Source: Pseudomonas chlororaphis subsp. aurantiaca (GTDB lineage Bacteria; Pseudomonadota; Gammaproteobacteria; Pseudomonadales; Pseudomonadaceae). Taken from it: a stretch of 64,000 nt of DNA. How positions within the stretch are numbered: the stretch's first letter is position 1; each line of letters begins with the position of its first letter. The stretch is taken from contig NZ_CP059162.1 in the NCBI RefSeq assembly GCF_013466605.1, positions 1,426,001 to 1,490,000 of the forward strand, given 5' to 3'. The notes under the pieces were generated by a model that had not been told where the DNA came from, made no database searches, and saw nothing but the letters and a program-made list of their open reading frames with translations. Of this stretch, positions 8,816-17,109 are shown one piece after another. A program made the position numbers and the translations under genes.

Positions 8816-9127
8816 ATGACTCAAGAACCTAGCACCCTCTATGCCAAGCTGCTTGGTGAAACCGCATCTATTACCTGGAAGGAGCTGGAGCCGTTCTTCG
8901 CCAAGGGTGCCCTATTGTGGGTCGACGCCAGTCTGGATTTGATCGAGGCAGCCGAGGCAATGGCCGAGAACCAGGCCGAGAAAGTCTCTGCTTGGCTGGC
9001 CGCGGAGAAGGTTGGCAAGGTGTCTGCGACGCGGGCGCTGGATCTGGTGGAGCGTGATCCGCTGCTGTGGGCGGTGGTGGTTTCGCCGTGGATTCTGGTC
9101 CAGGAAAGGGCGCAGGTCGAAGGTTGA
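8816..9127 (+). CDS. DUF2288 family protein
   Basis: A 103-residue acidic protein with the DUF2288 pattern: LYAKLLGETASITWKELEPFFAKGALLWVD, a heptad-like middle rich in Ala and Glu, then ERDPLLWAVVVSPWILVQE at the C terminus. It has no signal peptide or membrane helix. The function of the family is unknown; it is widespread in Pseudomonas and cyanobacteria. I chose the ATG at 8816 because homology-like sequence begins there; the frame is open upstream to 8690 but with promoter-like DNA (TTGTCT..TATCAT around 8760-8787). Confidence 0.85.
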   Translation: MTQEPSTLYAKLLGETASITWKELEPFFAKGALLWVDASLDLIEAAEAMAENQAEKVSAWLAAEKVGKVSATRALDLVERDPLLWAVVVSPWILVQERAQVEG

Positions 9128-9268
9128 GCACCAAAATAGTGCCTGGTTTTTCCGACTAAAAGTGTGTAGCCGAGTAACCGCGATCACGATGATGGCAAGT
9201 TGCCCGTGGAGAAAGGCCCCACCCGTTTCAGGCTGACGGTGACGTAAGCGGAATGGGAACAGTTTGCA

Positions 9269-9288
9269 AGGCAGCCCGAGGGCTGCCT
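9269..9288 (+). terminator. Probable terminator after the DUF2288 gene
   Basis: AGGCAGCCC and GGGCTGCCT form a nine-base-pair stem followed by GATTGTTTC. The T tract is short, so strength is uncertain. It lies in the 267-base gap between two converging genes and could also serve the opposite strand. Confidence 0.55.
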
Positions 9289-9394
9289 GATTGTTTCTGG
9301 AGACTACCTTCCTTCTATATATCGCCTTGCAGAAACCGTCGGTCGGACGCTGGTGAAAGCATCGACCGGCGGCACCTGCAGGGGCGACAGGCGG

Positions 9395-11578
9395 TCAGTA
9401 AGCGGTCCTGCCCGTGTGGTTGTTCAGCGAGATGACCTTGGTCTTGCCGATGCGGTGACGATAGATCTCGCGCAGGTACTTGATGGCTTTCTTTACGCAA
9501 TCGCGGGACAGGCGGATGTCGTTGATCGAGACGAACTTGTCCTTGTCGTTGATCAGCTCGCGGTACTTCTTCTCGTACATAGGCTTGATCGCATACCAGT
9601 TGGTATCGAGGATCTTCGCCGGGTTCTCGAACTCGTTGAGCAGCTCGTCGATGCGGCTTTCATCGAACGCTTCGCTGACAATGAAATCGAGGATCGAGTT
9701 GTCCAGGGTCTCGTCGAAGCGGTACGGGTTGCGGGCGAAGCAACGCTTGATAAAGGCCACGATCAGGGTCAGGAAGTCGTCCGACAGGCACGGGCTCTTG
9801 GCGATCAGGGTGGTCAGCGAGAGGTTGGCCGAAGCGCCGATCACCAGGGCGTAACGCTTGAGGGTGGTGTTGGGGAACAGGCTGTTGAGGTGGGTCTTGA
9901 GCCGGTTCAGGTCCATGTAAGACAGCTTGTAGTCCTTCGGCAGGGAGACGATCGACACCACCGACGAGCAGTTCTTGAAGAAGTGCAGGTCGTGCAGGGC
10001 GGCCGCGTCGTAACCGGAAGCCTTGTATTGCTCCAGCGCCGCGCGATAGCGCTTGGACTCGATCGGCAGCAGGCTGATGCCCTCGATGGCCTGGGTCACC
10101 TTGTTGAAGTGCGGCAGGTCGATGGAGCGGAAGAACAGGTCGTCGATGTTCAGGCGCTGCGGCTCTTTCTCGAACACCTTGAACTTGTCGCCAGTCGGCA
10201 CCGGGGTTTCCGGGACCACGGACTCGGCATAGGCGATCGCCACCGGGCCGGCCAGGCTCATGAACAGGTCGTTGGCATCCAGGCGGATGGTCTCGCCGAT
10301 GTCGATGCCGGCGCGGCGGAAATAGTTCTGGTCGTAGTCGGTGGTCACCGCCTGGGCGGTGAGGATGTTGAAGATCTGCTGGGAGATGTACTGGTTGGCG
10401 TGCTTCTCCATGGCGTTGACGTCGATGTTCTGGATGTTGCCGTCATCGCTTTCTTCGGCATAACGCATGATGTCGTTGGAAATCAGCATCATCGCGTTCC
10501 ATGGGCGGATGCGCCCCATGACGCTGGCTTCGCTGCTGTCTTCGTTATCGAAGTTGTAGGAGAAGTCCCATTCTTCCGACAGGTATTTGCACAGCAGGCG
10601 TCCGGCGTTGATGTGCAACGCTTCGGACATTTCGCTACGGTGGTCGGAGATATTCGGCAGTACGCAAATACCGCTGGTGAAGATCGGCTCGAAGACGAAG
10701 GAGTGGCCGCTCTTGCTGTCGTGCTCGTCGATCGGCTTGGTGTCGAACGTCTTGTTCATGTACGAATACTGCTGGGCCAGGCCGAACTCCGAGGCCATGC
10801 CCGAACCGGTACCGCCGCCGGCGCTGAAGATCGAGAAGTACAGGCGCGACTGGTTGGCCTTGATGCCGCAGGAGTCGATCAGGTACGAGTGGATCATTTT
10901 CCAGTCGGGGCTGGAGAAACGCTGGGTGTCCTTGTTGAGGATGATCTTGGCCAGGTACTGGCCAAGGATCGGCGCGTTACCGGCGCCACCGGCGTGGACT
11001 TCCGAGAGGTCCATGATCTTCATCTTGCTGTAGTCGCGGATGAAGCCGCTTTTCTCGCCCTTGCGCGAGAAGCGGATGCGCCCGGCGATGTCCTTGTCCA
11101 GGTCGCCCAGCATCACCAGCGGCTCGACCAGGAACACCGGTTTGCTGGCCTTGTTCTGGCCCAGGCGCAGGTTGTGGCGGATCCACTGGGCGGGGCTGTA
11201 GCCCTTGTCGGCATAGGCCTTGTCGTCGTTGTTGAATTCGTTGAGGTAGAACTTGCGGGCGTTGTACACCAGCTCCGCCACATCCAAGGCGATGTTCGAC
11301 CCGCAGCGGCCCAGGCCGATCAGGCAGACCGAGGGGAACTCCTGCTCGCGGCGTCCCTCGAGTTCGTCTTCCAGGTGCGGCGGGCGCGGGAACACTGAGT
11401 CGCGCAGGCCGTCGAGGTTGTCGAGGATGCGGTCGGTGTTGGTTTCGGTGAAGTAGAGGTATTGCTGGGGCGCCTGCGGGCGCGAGCTGGACAATGGCTT
11501 CGAATCTGAAAAGCTCTGGCTGCCCGGGGTCAGCGTCAGTTCGGATACTGCGTTGGCAGAATTGTTTTTAGAAGTCAT
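9395..11578 (-). CDS. Large tubulin/FtsZ-superfamily GTPase-like protein
   Basis: A 727-residue protein with the tubulin/FtsZ nucleotide-binding signatures in order: GLGRCGSN (88-95, beta1 loop), AGGAGN (196-201, T3-like loop) and SAGGGTGSGMA (252-262, the tubulin signature GGGTGSG). IRLDANDLFM (431-440) resembles the catalytic T7 loop, with the two acidic residues of the FtsZ NVDFADV motif retained and Asn replaced by Arg. About 80 residues precede the core as a low-complexity leader (rich in Ser, Pro, Gln), and about 280 residues follow T7, longer than FtsZ (about 390 in total). There is no signal peptide or clear membrane span. It is single-gene, far from the dcw cluster, between DUF2288 and a divergent oxidoreductase. 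It most resembles uncharacterised bacterial 'tubulin-like' families. GTP binding is likely; polymerisation and role are unknown. Confidence 0.82.
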   Translation of the reverse strand: MTSKNNSANAVSELTLTPGSQSFSDSKPLSSSRPQAPQQYLYFTETNTDRILDNLDGLRDSVFPRPPHLEDELEGRREQEFPSVCLIGLGRCGSNIALDVAELVYNARKFYLNEFNNDDKAYADKGYSPAQWIRHNLRLGQNKASKPVFLVEPLVMLGDLDKDIAGRIRFSRKGEKSGFIRDYSKMKIMDLSEVHAGGAGNAPILGQYLAKIILNKDTQRFSSPDWKMIHSYLIDSCGIKANQSRLYFSIFSAGGGTGSGMASEFGLAQQYSYMNKTFDTKPIDEHDSKSGHSFVFEPIFTSGICVLPNISDHRSEMSEALHINAGRLLCKYLSEEWDFSYNFDNEDSSEASVMGRIRPWNAMMLISNDIMRYAEESDDGNIQNIDVNAMEKHANQYISQQIFNILTAQAVTTDYDQNYFRRAGIDIGETIRLDANDLFMSLAGPVAIAYAESVVPETPVPTGDKFKVFEKEPQRLNIDDLFFRSIDLPHFNKVTQAIEGISLLPIESKRYRAALEQYKASGYDAAALHDLHFFKNCSSVVSIVSLPKDYKLSYMDLNRLKTHLNSLFPNTTLKRYALVIGASANLSLTTLIAKSPCLSDDFLTLIVAFIKRCFARNPYRFDETLDNSILDFIVSEAFDESRIDELLNEFENPAKILDTNWYAIKPMYEKKYRELINDKDKFVSINDIRLSRDCVKKAIKYLREIYRHRIGKTKVISLNNHTGRTAY

Positions 11579-11770
11579 TGTGCGCCGTGTGCCTGGACTG
11601 GTCGGCTCGGTGAAAGGATATCAAAGAGCCATCAAGTGGGATCTCGCGACTTTACAGTGCGATATTGGCCCCAGCGATAGGGATAAGTCTGATGGCCGCT
11701 AGGGGGAATCCTTTCCTAAGTTCAGATAAATCGGCCAGTTTTCGGTGATCTTTAATCAAAAGGAGGCAAG

Positions 11771-12667
11771 ATGATGGCAACGTTACCCACCCTCGGGTTC
11801 GCCGGTATTGGCCTGATGGGCTTGCCCATGTCTCGCCGTCTGTTGGCGGTGGGTTATCCCCTGGTGGTGTGGAATCGCAACCGGGAAAAATGCACGCCGC
11901 TGCTGGAGGTGGGTGCACGACTGGCCGAGACTCCGGCCCGGTTGTGCGAGGCGGCGGACCTGGTGCTGCTGTGCCTGGCCAACACCGAGGTGGTGCGCGA
12001 GGTGGTGTTCGGTGCCGAGGGCATTGCCCAGGGAGCCCGGGCCGGCCAGTTGCTGGTGGACCTCTCCAGCCTGGAGCCGACCGCCACCCGGGAAATGGCC
12101 GCGCAGCTGGCGAGCACGACCGGCATGGGCTGGGTCGATGCCCCGGTGTCCGGCGGCACGCCTGGTGCCGAGGCTGGCAGCCTGGCGATCATGGTTGGCG
12201 GCGAGGCGGCGGATATCGAAAGGGTGCGCCCGGTCCTGCTCAACCTGGGGCAACGGGTGACTCATATGGGCGGTGTCGGCGCGGGCCAGGTGACCAAGGC
12301 CTGCAACCAGATGATCGTCGCCTGCAATGCGCTGGTGATCGCCGAAGTGGTGGCGCTGGCCGAGCGTTCCGGGGTCGATGCGTCATTGCTGGCCGAGGCG
12401 CTGGCCGGTGGTTTCGCCGATTCCAGGCCGCTGCAGATCCTCGCCCCGCAGATGGCCGAAAGCCGCTTCGAACCGATCAAATGGCATGTGCGCACCCTGC
12501 TCAAGGATCTGGACGGCGCGGTGAAGTTCTCTCGTGAGCAGGGCTCGGCCACGCCGATCAGCGGATTGGCCGCACAACTGATGCGCCTGCATGGCGGCCA
12601 GGGTTATCTGGAGCAGGATCCCTCGACCCTGGTCCGTCTGTATCGCGAACCGGCATCAGAGGGCTGA
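11771..12667 (+). CDS. NAD(P)-dependent 3-hydroxyisobutyrate-dehydrogenase-family oxidoreductase
   Basis: A 298-residue beta-hydroxyacid dehydrogenase. The Rossmann motif GFAGIGLMGLPMS is at 9-21, the substrate loop is APVSGGTPGAEAGSLAIMVGG (about 120-140), and the catalytic lysine lies in GAGQVTKACNQM (about 170-181). Such enzymes oxidise 3-hydroxyisobutyrate, tartronate semialdehyde or related 3-hydroxyacids, or reduce small aldehydes; specificity cannot be read from sequence. Asn30-Arg31 after beta2 (WNRNREK) suggests NADPH is possible. The ribosome binding site AAGGAGG lies six bases before ATG-ATG. Its 3' end overlaps the opposite-strand gene by 110 bases. Confidence 0.85.
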   Translation: MMATLPTLGFAGIGLMGLPMSRRLLAVGYPLVVWNRNREKCTPLLEVGARLAETPARLCEAADLVLLCLANTEVVREVVFGAEGIAQGARAGQLLVDLSSLEPTATREMAAQLASTTGMGWVDAPVSGGTPGAEAGSLAIMVGGEAADIERVRPVLLNLGQRVTHMGGVGAGQVTKACNQMIVACNALVIAEVVALAERSGVDASLLAEALAGGFADSRPLQILAPQMAESRFEPIKWHVRTLLKDLDGAVKFSREQGSATPISGLAAQLMRLHGGQGYLEQDPSTLVRLYREPASEG

Positions 12668-14870
12668 CCGCGTCGACGGCGGGCAGCATGCGCTGCTCGA
12701 TCTCGCCGATCACCCCGGGCAACTCTTCCAGGGGCAGCGCCCGGCTGAGCAGGTAACCCTGGATGAAGTCGCAGCCGTATTGAGCGAGGAACTCGTACTG
12801 CTGCACGCTCTCGACGCCTTCGGTCACCACCTGCAAATGCAGGGTATGGGCCATGACGATGATCGCCTGGACGATCTCCTTGTCCTGGGTCGACTGGGGC
12901 ACGTCCTGGATGAACGAGCGGTCGATCTTCAGGGTGTTGAGCGGCAGGCGCTTGAGGTAGGCGAGGGACGAGTAACCGGTGCCGAAGTCATCGATCGACA
13001 GCGACACCCCGAGATTGCGGATCTGCCGCAACAGGGCCACGGTGCTGTCGATGTTGCCCATCAGGGCGTTTTCCGTGACTTCCAGCTCCAGGCGCTGGGG
13101 CGCGACACCGGCGCTGCTCAGGGCGTTGGCGATCTCCTCGGCCAACTCCTCCCGGGCCAGGTTCAGGGCCGAGCAGTTCACCGCGATTTTCAACTCGGCA
13201 AAGCCGTGGCGGGACAGGGCGGCCAGGTCCTCGCAGGCCTTGCGCAGGACCCAGTTGTCCAATTCGGCAATCAGCCCGTTGGCTTCGGCGATCCCGATAA
13301 AGCGATCCGGGGCCAGCAGCCCGTGCAACGGATGCCACCAGCGCACCAGCGCTTCGAGCTTGCTGACCTTGCGGCTGCCCAGGTCGTAGATGGGTTGGTA
13401 ATACAGGGTCAAGCCGGCTTCGTTGCGCAGGGCATTGCGCAGTTCTTCTTCCAGTTGCAGTTCCAGGCTCGCCTTGGTCTTCAGGTTGGTACTGAAGAAA
13501 TGCAGGCTGTTGCGACCGCTGCCCTTGGATTGATAGAGCGCCAGGTCGGCATGCTTGAGCAGCTCTTCGCTGGTCTTGCCATCGTCGGGAAAGACGCTGA
13601 TGCCGATGCTGGTGGTCATCACCATGCGTCGCCCCGCCAGCTCAATGGGCTCCTTCATCTTGCTCATGATGCGTTGCGCCATGTGCTGGGCTTCGTCGCG
13701 GTCGCTCAAGCTCATGAGGATGCAGAACTCGTCTCCGCCGAAACGCGCCACCACGTCTTCATGGCTGCGGGTGGAGCTTTTGATATGGCCGGCAATCACC
13801 TTCAACAGTTCGTCGCCGGCATCGTGGCCGAGGCTGTCGTTGATCCGCTTGAAGTGATCGATGTCGAGGAACATCACCGCCAGCATGCCGCCCTGCACGG
13901 TCTTTTCGATGAGCTTTTCGGCGAACAGCTGGTTGAAGCCGCGACGATTGATCAGGTTGGTCAGGGCGTCGTAGTGCGCCACCTGTTGCAGTGCTACCCG
14001 GGCCTGGTCCAGTTGGCTCAGCAGGGTGTTGACCCGGCGCAGGTCCTGTTCCTTGTGTTGGAGTTTCTTGTCCGCCAGGGCCGCGCTGATGCTGCTGCCA
14101 ATGATCAACAGGGCAATGACGGCGATGGTCAGGCCCAGTTGCAAGGGGTTGTCGTCCACCGCGATGGAGGGCGTGCCCGCCGCCGGCAGCACCAGTTTCA
14201 ACGCCCACATGCCGGTGAAATGCATGGCGACTATGCCGCCCCCCAGCAGCAGGCTGGCTGCGTATTTGAGCAACTGGTGGAACACGCCGCTGCCGTTGCT
14301 CAGGTAGCGGGACAGCAGCAGGGCGACCAGGCTCGCGCTGATGGCGATGGCAATCGACAGGCCGAAGAGGTCGGGCTGGTAGTAGGCCGTGGCTGGCGAG
14401 CGCATGGCCGCCATGCCGACATAGTGCATGGTGCAGATGCCCAGGCCGATCCAGATCGACGCCAGCAGGTAGCGCCATAGCTGCAACTGGGGATGGCTGA
14501 GGGTCTTCATCGCCAGCCAGGATGCAACCACCGCGATCAGCAGCGACAGCAGGGTCATCGGCAGGTCGTAATGGGTTTCGATGGGGATCTGCAGTGCCAG
14601 CATGCCGATGAAGTGCATGGCCCAGATGCCGCCGGCCAGGCAGAAGGCGCCGACCCAGCGCCAGCGTTGCTGGGCCGCTGCCAGGTCGACGTGGCGCACC
14701 CGTTCGGCCATGTCCAGGGTGGCGAAGCTGCCGGCACAGGCCACCAGATAGGCGAGGATCACCAGCACGGGGTTGTGGTTGCAGGTGAGTAATACTTGCC
14801 CGCCTTCGGGGAGCTCGGTAAAAAAAAGCAGACCAAGCCATTCCATCGCATGCCCCGTTTCTTGAGTCAT
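12558..14870 (-). CDS. MHYT-GGDEF-EAL membrane cyclic-di-GMP protein (MucR/NbdA-like)
   Basis: A 770-residue protein. The N-terminal MHYT sensor (about 30-265, seven helices) carries all three motifs: AMHFIGM (84-90), TMHYVGM (147-153) and AMHFTGM (215-221), thought to bind copper and sense O2, CO or NO. A GGDEF domain follows with an intact FGGDEF (378-382) but no canonical RxxD inhibitory site (Ser at the Arg position). The EAL domain has KLEALVRW (EAL 506-508) and DDFGTGYSSL, so it looks catalytically competent. It could make or degrade c-di-GMP, as P. aeruginosa MucR can. An alternative start is the ATG at 14846. The final 36 residues overlap the converging oxidoreductase gene. The paralogue cannot be named from sequence alone. 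Confidence 0.92.
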   Translation of the reverse strand: MTQETGHAMEWLGLLFFTELPEGGQVLLTCNHNPVLVILAYLVACAGSFATLDMAERVRHVDLAAAQQRWRWVGAFCLAGGIWAMHFIGMLALQIPIETHYDLPMTLLSLLIAVVASWLAMKTLSHPQLQLWRYLLASIWIGLGICTMHYVGMAAMRSPATAYYQPDLFGLSIAIAISASLVALLLSRYLSNGSGVFHQLLKYAASLLLGGGIVAMHFTGMWALKLVLPAAGTPSIAVDDNPLQLGLTIAVIALLIIGSSISAALADKKLQHKEQDLRRVNTLLSQLDQARVALQQVAHYDALTNLINRRGFNQLFAEKLIEKTVQGGMLAVMFLDIDHFKRINDSLGHDAGDELLKVIAGHIKSSTRSHEDVVARFGGDEFCILMSLSDRDEAQHMAQRIMSKMKEPIELAGRRMVMTTSIGISVFPDDGKTSEELLKHADLALYQSKGSGRNSLHFFSTNLKTKASLELQLEEELRNALRNEAGLTLYYQPIYDLGSRKVSKLEALVRWWHPLHGLLAPDRFIGIAEANGLIAELDNWVLRKACEDLAALSRHGFAELKIAVNCSALNLAREELAEEIANALSSAGVAPQRLELEVTENALMGNIDSTVALLRQIRNLGVSLSIDDFGTGYSSLAYLKRLPLNTLKIDRSFIQDVPQSTQDKEIVQAIIVMAHTLHLQVVTEGVESVQQYEFLAQYGCDFIQGYLLSRALPLEELPGVIGEIEQRMLPAVDAVSPLMPVRDTDGPGSRDPAPDNPGRHAGASVVRPIR

Positions 14871-14990
14871 CCAGGGCCAGCCCTGGGTGGCCGGCCAATG
14901 GGACTGAGTATAGGAAGCCGGGCCGAGGCCGGGAGCGATGGTGGCAGATTGACTTAAATGATTTCGGAATTCAGTCCATAGCCAATCGAG

Positions 14991-15350
14991 CTAAGCACTC
15001 TGTTCGAAGTACAGCGCCGGCTCCAGGGGCGCGAGCCCGAATGCCGCGCGTGCCGCGTCGCAATCGACGTTCTGTTGGCCATTTTCCCAGGACGCCTCGA
15101 ATTCGCGGCAGGTGCTGGAACGTTGGTGGTAGATCGAACAGCTGACTTCCTTGCCGACCTCGCCGGTCAGCGCGGTACAGCGGGTCGGCTTGCAATCGGT
15201 ACCGAGCATGGCGACCCGGCTGGGGCTGATGGACGCCACCAGATCGTCGGGGACCGTACCGCCGGAAGAGGTGCATTCACCCCAGAAAAAAGACACACGA
15301 AAGTATGAACAGCAGGCACCGCAATTCAGACACGGACTGGCTTCGGACAT
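14991..15350 (-). CDS. YkgJ-family cysteine-cluster protein
   Basis: A 119-residue protein beginning MSEASPCLNCGACCSYFRVSFFWGE, the CxxCGxCC start of the YkgJ/UPF0153 Zn- or Fe-cluster family. Further cysteines at DCKPTRC, VSCSIY, TCREFE and DCDAAR complete the set of conserved ligands. It may bind a metal or Fe-S cluster; some relatives are linked to flagellar FliB-type methylation or to maturation, but no role is established. The ATG at 15350 is used because the conserved motif starts directly after it; upstream codons to 15392 add no homologous sequence. Confidence 0.88.
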   Translation of the reverse strand: MSEASPCLNCGACCSYFRVSFFWGECTSSGGTVPDDLVASISPSRVAMLGTDCKPTRCTALTGEVGKEVSCSIYHQRSSTCREFEASWENGQQNVDCDAARAAFGLAPLEPALYFEQSA

Positions 15351-15483
15351 GGGCGTATTCAAAGGGGAGGAGGTTGATGAGGGGGTCAGCAAGGCCGCTA
15401 TTCTAGGCTTCGCAACGGCCTTGGGAAGGGGGCGCGCGAGGTATTTTTCAGGCCCTGCGCAAGCCCTTGAAAAATCGGGCTTT

Positions 15484-15505
15484 AGCCCCGGTATCCGGGG
15501 GCTTT
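15484..15505. repeat. GC-rich hairpin upstream of the MFS gene
   Basis: GCCCCGG-TAT-CCGGGGGC forms a strong stem in the 337-base divergent region between ykgJ and the MFS gene, followed by TTTCGG. There is no gene for it to terminate on the plus strand. It could be a REP remnant or a leader structure. Confidence 0.35.
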
Positions 15506-15687
15506 CGGCGGTTTAGGCGGGGGCGCTGGCGCTGTTTGGGCGGTCGTCGAGCGCGGTCGATGGCCTGTGCTTCGGATTGCCTGGTATCAGCCTTACGAAT
15601 CATTACAGACAAGCGCGGCGGGGCTGACTAGATTGCAACTTCCAGGCTCGGTTGCGTCTGGCCGAATAACAATAAAGAGACCGACCC

Positions 15688-17034
15688 ATGCAGAACTCGA
15701 CCCAAGCGGCGAATGCCTGGCGCATTCTGTTCCTGTTGTTCCTGGCTAACCTGTTCAACTTCTTCGATCGCACCATTCCGGCCATCATCATCGAGCCGAT
15801 CCGCATGGAGTGGCATCTGAGCGACTTCCAGATCGGCATCATCGGCACCGCCTTCACCATCGTCTACGCCATTGCCGGCCTGCCCCTGGGGCGCATGGCC
15901 GATACCGGCTCGCGCAGCAAACTCATGGGCTGGGGCCTAGCGGTGTGGAGCGGGCTGACCGCGGTCAACGGCCTGGTGGGCAGTTTCTGGAGTTTCCTGC
16001 TCGTGCGCATGGGCGTCGGCATCGGCGAAGCCAGCTATGCGCCGGCCGCCAACTCGCTGATCGGCGACCTGTTCCCGGCCCATCGCCGGGCCCGGGCCAT
16101 GGGCATCTTCATGCTCGGCCTGCCCCTGGGCCTGTTGCTGGCGTTCTTCACCATCGGCGCCATGGTCCAGGCCTTCGACAGCTGGCGCGCGCCGTTCTTT
16201 ATCGCCGCGGTGCCGGGCCTGTTGCTGGCGGTGTTCATGTTTTTCATCAAGGAGCCCAAGCGCGGGGCGGCGGAGACGGTGAAGGTCTCCCAGGAACGCG
16301 TCGACCGGCCGATCCGCCGGGTGCTGGCAATCCCGACCTTTCTCTGGTTGGTGCTGGCCGGGCTGACCTTCAACTTCGCCACCTACGCCTGCAACTCGTT
16401 CCTGGTGCCGATGCTGCAGCGTTATTTCCTGATGCCATTGCAGGAAGCCGCGGTGGCGACCGGGGTGATAGTCGGGTTGACCGGCCTGTTCGGACTGACC
16501 CTGGGCGGCTGGGTCGCCGATAAGATTCACCAGCGTGTCGCCAACGGCCGGTTGTTGTTCGCCGCCTTCAGCATGCTGATTTCGACCCTGTGCACCGCCT
16601 GGGCCCTGCATGCGGGGCGCATCGAGATCGGAGTGTTCGTCGCGGTGTTCAGTGTCGGCTGGCTGTTCGCCTACAACTTCTATACCTGCGTTTACACGGC
16701 GATCCAGGATGTGGTCGAACCACGTCTGCGTGCCACGGCCATGGCGCTGTTCTTCGCCGGCTTGTACCTGCTGGGCGGTGGCCTGGGGCCGGTGGTGGTG
16801 GGGGCGCTGTCCGATCACTTTGCCCATGCGGCGATGTACGCCGCCGGGGCCGAGCAGATGACCGAGGTGTTCAAGGCGGTCGGCCTGCATGACGCCATGT
16901 ACCTGATCCCGGTGGCGTTGCTGCTGACCATGCTGTTCCTGTTCCTGGCCTCGCGCTGCTTCGTGCGCGATGCGCAGCGGATGAAGGACGGATTGGTGCC
17001 GGGCGCGCCGGCGGAGGCTGCGGTGACCGCCTGA
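15688..17034 (+). CDS. MFS transporter, spinster-like subfamily
   Basis: A 448-residue 12-helix major facilitator. The opening FLLFLANLFNFFDRTIPAIIIEPIRMEWHLSD, with its conserved NFFDR, is typical of the spinster/GudP-like branch that carries lipids or organic anions. MFS motif A appears as GRMADTGSRSKLMGWG, and helix 4-5 as RMGVGIGEASYAPAANSLIGDLFP. The substrate is unknown. It is monocistronic: 300 bases of leader precede it and a bidirectional terminator follows. The ATG at 15688 has only a weak purine-rich site (AAAGAGAC). Confidence 0.88.
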   Translation: MQNSTQAANAWRILFLLFLANLFNFFDRTIPAIIIEPIRMEWHLSDFQIGIIGTAFTIVYAIAGLPLGRMADTGSRSKLMGWGLAVWSGLTAVNGLVGSFWSFLLVRMGVGIGEASYAPAANSLIGDLFPAHRRARAMGIFMLGLPLGLLLAFFTIGAMVQAFDSWRAPFFIAAVPGLLLAVFMFFIKEPKRGAAETVKVSQERVDRPIRRVLAIPTFLWLVLAGLTFNFATYACNSFLVPMLQRYFLMPLQEAAVATGVIVGLTGLFGLTLGGWVADKIHQRVANGRLLFAAFSMLISTLCTAWALHAGRIEIGVFVAVFSVGWLFAYNFYTCVYTAIQDVVEPRLRATAMALFFAGLYLLGGGLGPVVVGALSDHFAHAAMYAAGAEQMTEVFKAVGLHDAMYLIPVALLLTMLFLFLASRCFVRDAQRMKDGLVPGAPAEAAVTA

Positions 17035-17057
17035 ACGGTGCTTCTACAGAAGCTAAT

Positions 17058-17086
17058 AAAAAGGCCCGCATTGTGCGGGCCTTTTT
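17058..17086. terminator. Bidirectional terminator between MFS gene and rapA
   Basis: AAAAAGGCCCGCA and TGCGGGCCTTTTT pair around a TTG loop. The A tract on one side and T tract on the other make it suitable for both converging genes (stops at 17034 and 17110). Confidence 0.93.
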
Positions 17087-17109
17087 TCATTTACCGGGAG
17101 AGCAGGGGA

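Noticed and set aside
9353..11398. 681-codon open frame opposite the tubulin-like gene
   Set aside because: High GC makes the antisense frame of a coding strand open. The product is low-complexity, Val/Asp/Gln-rich, and the minus-strand frame has clear motifs. The same applies to the frames opposite rapA (17038-19818) and bglX (59139-61601).
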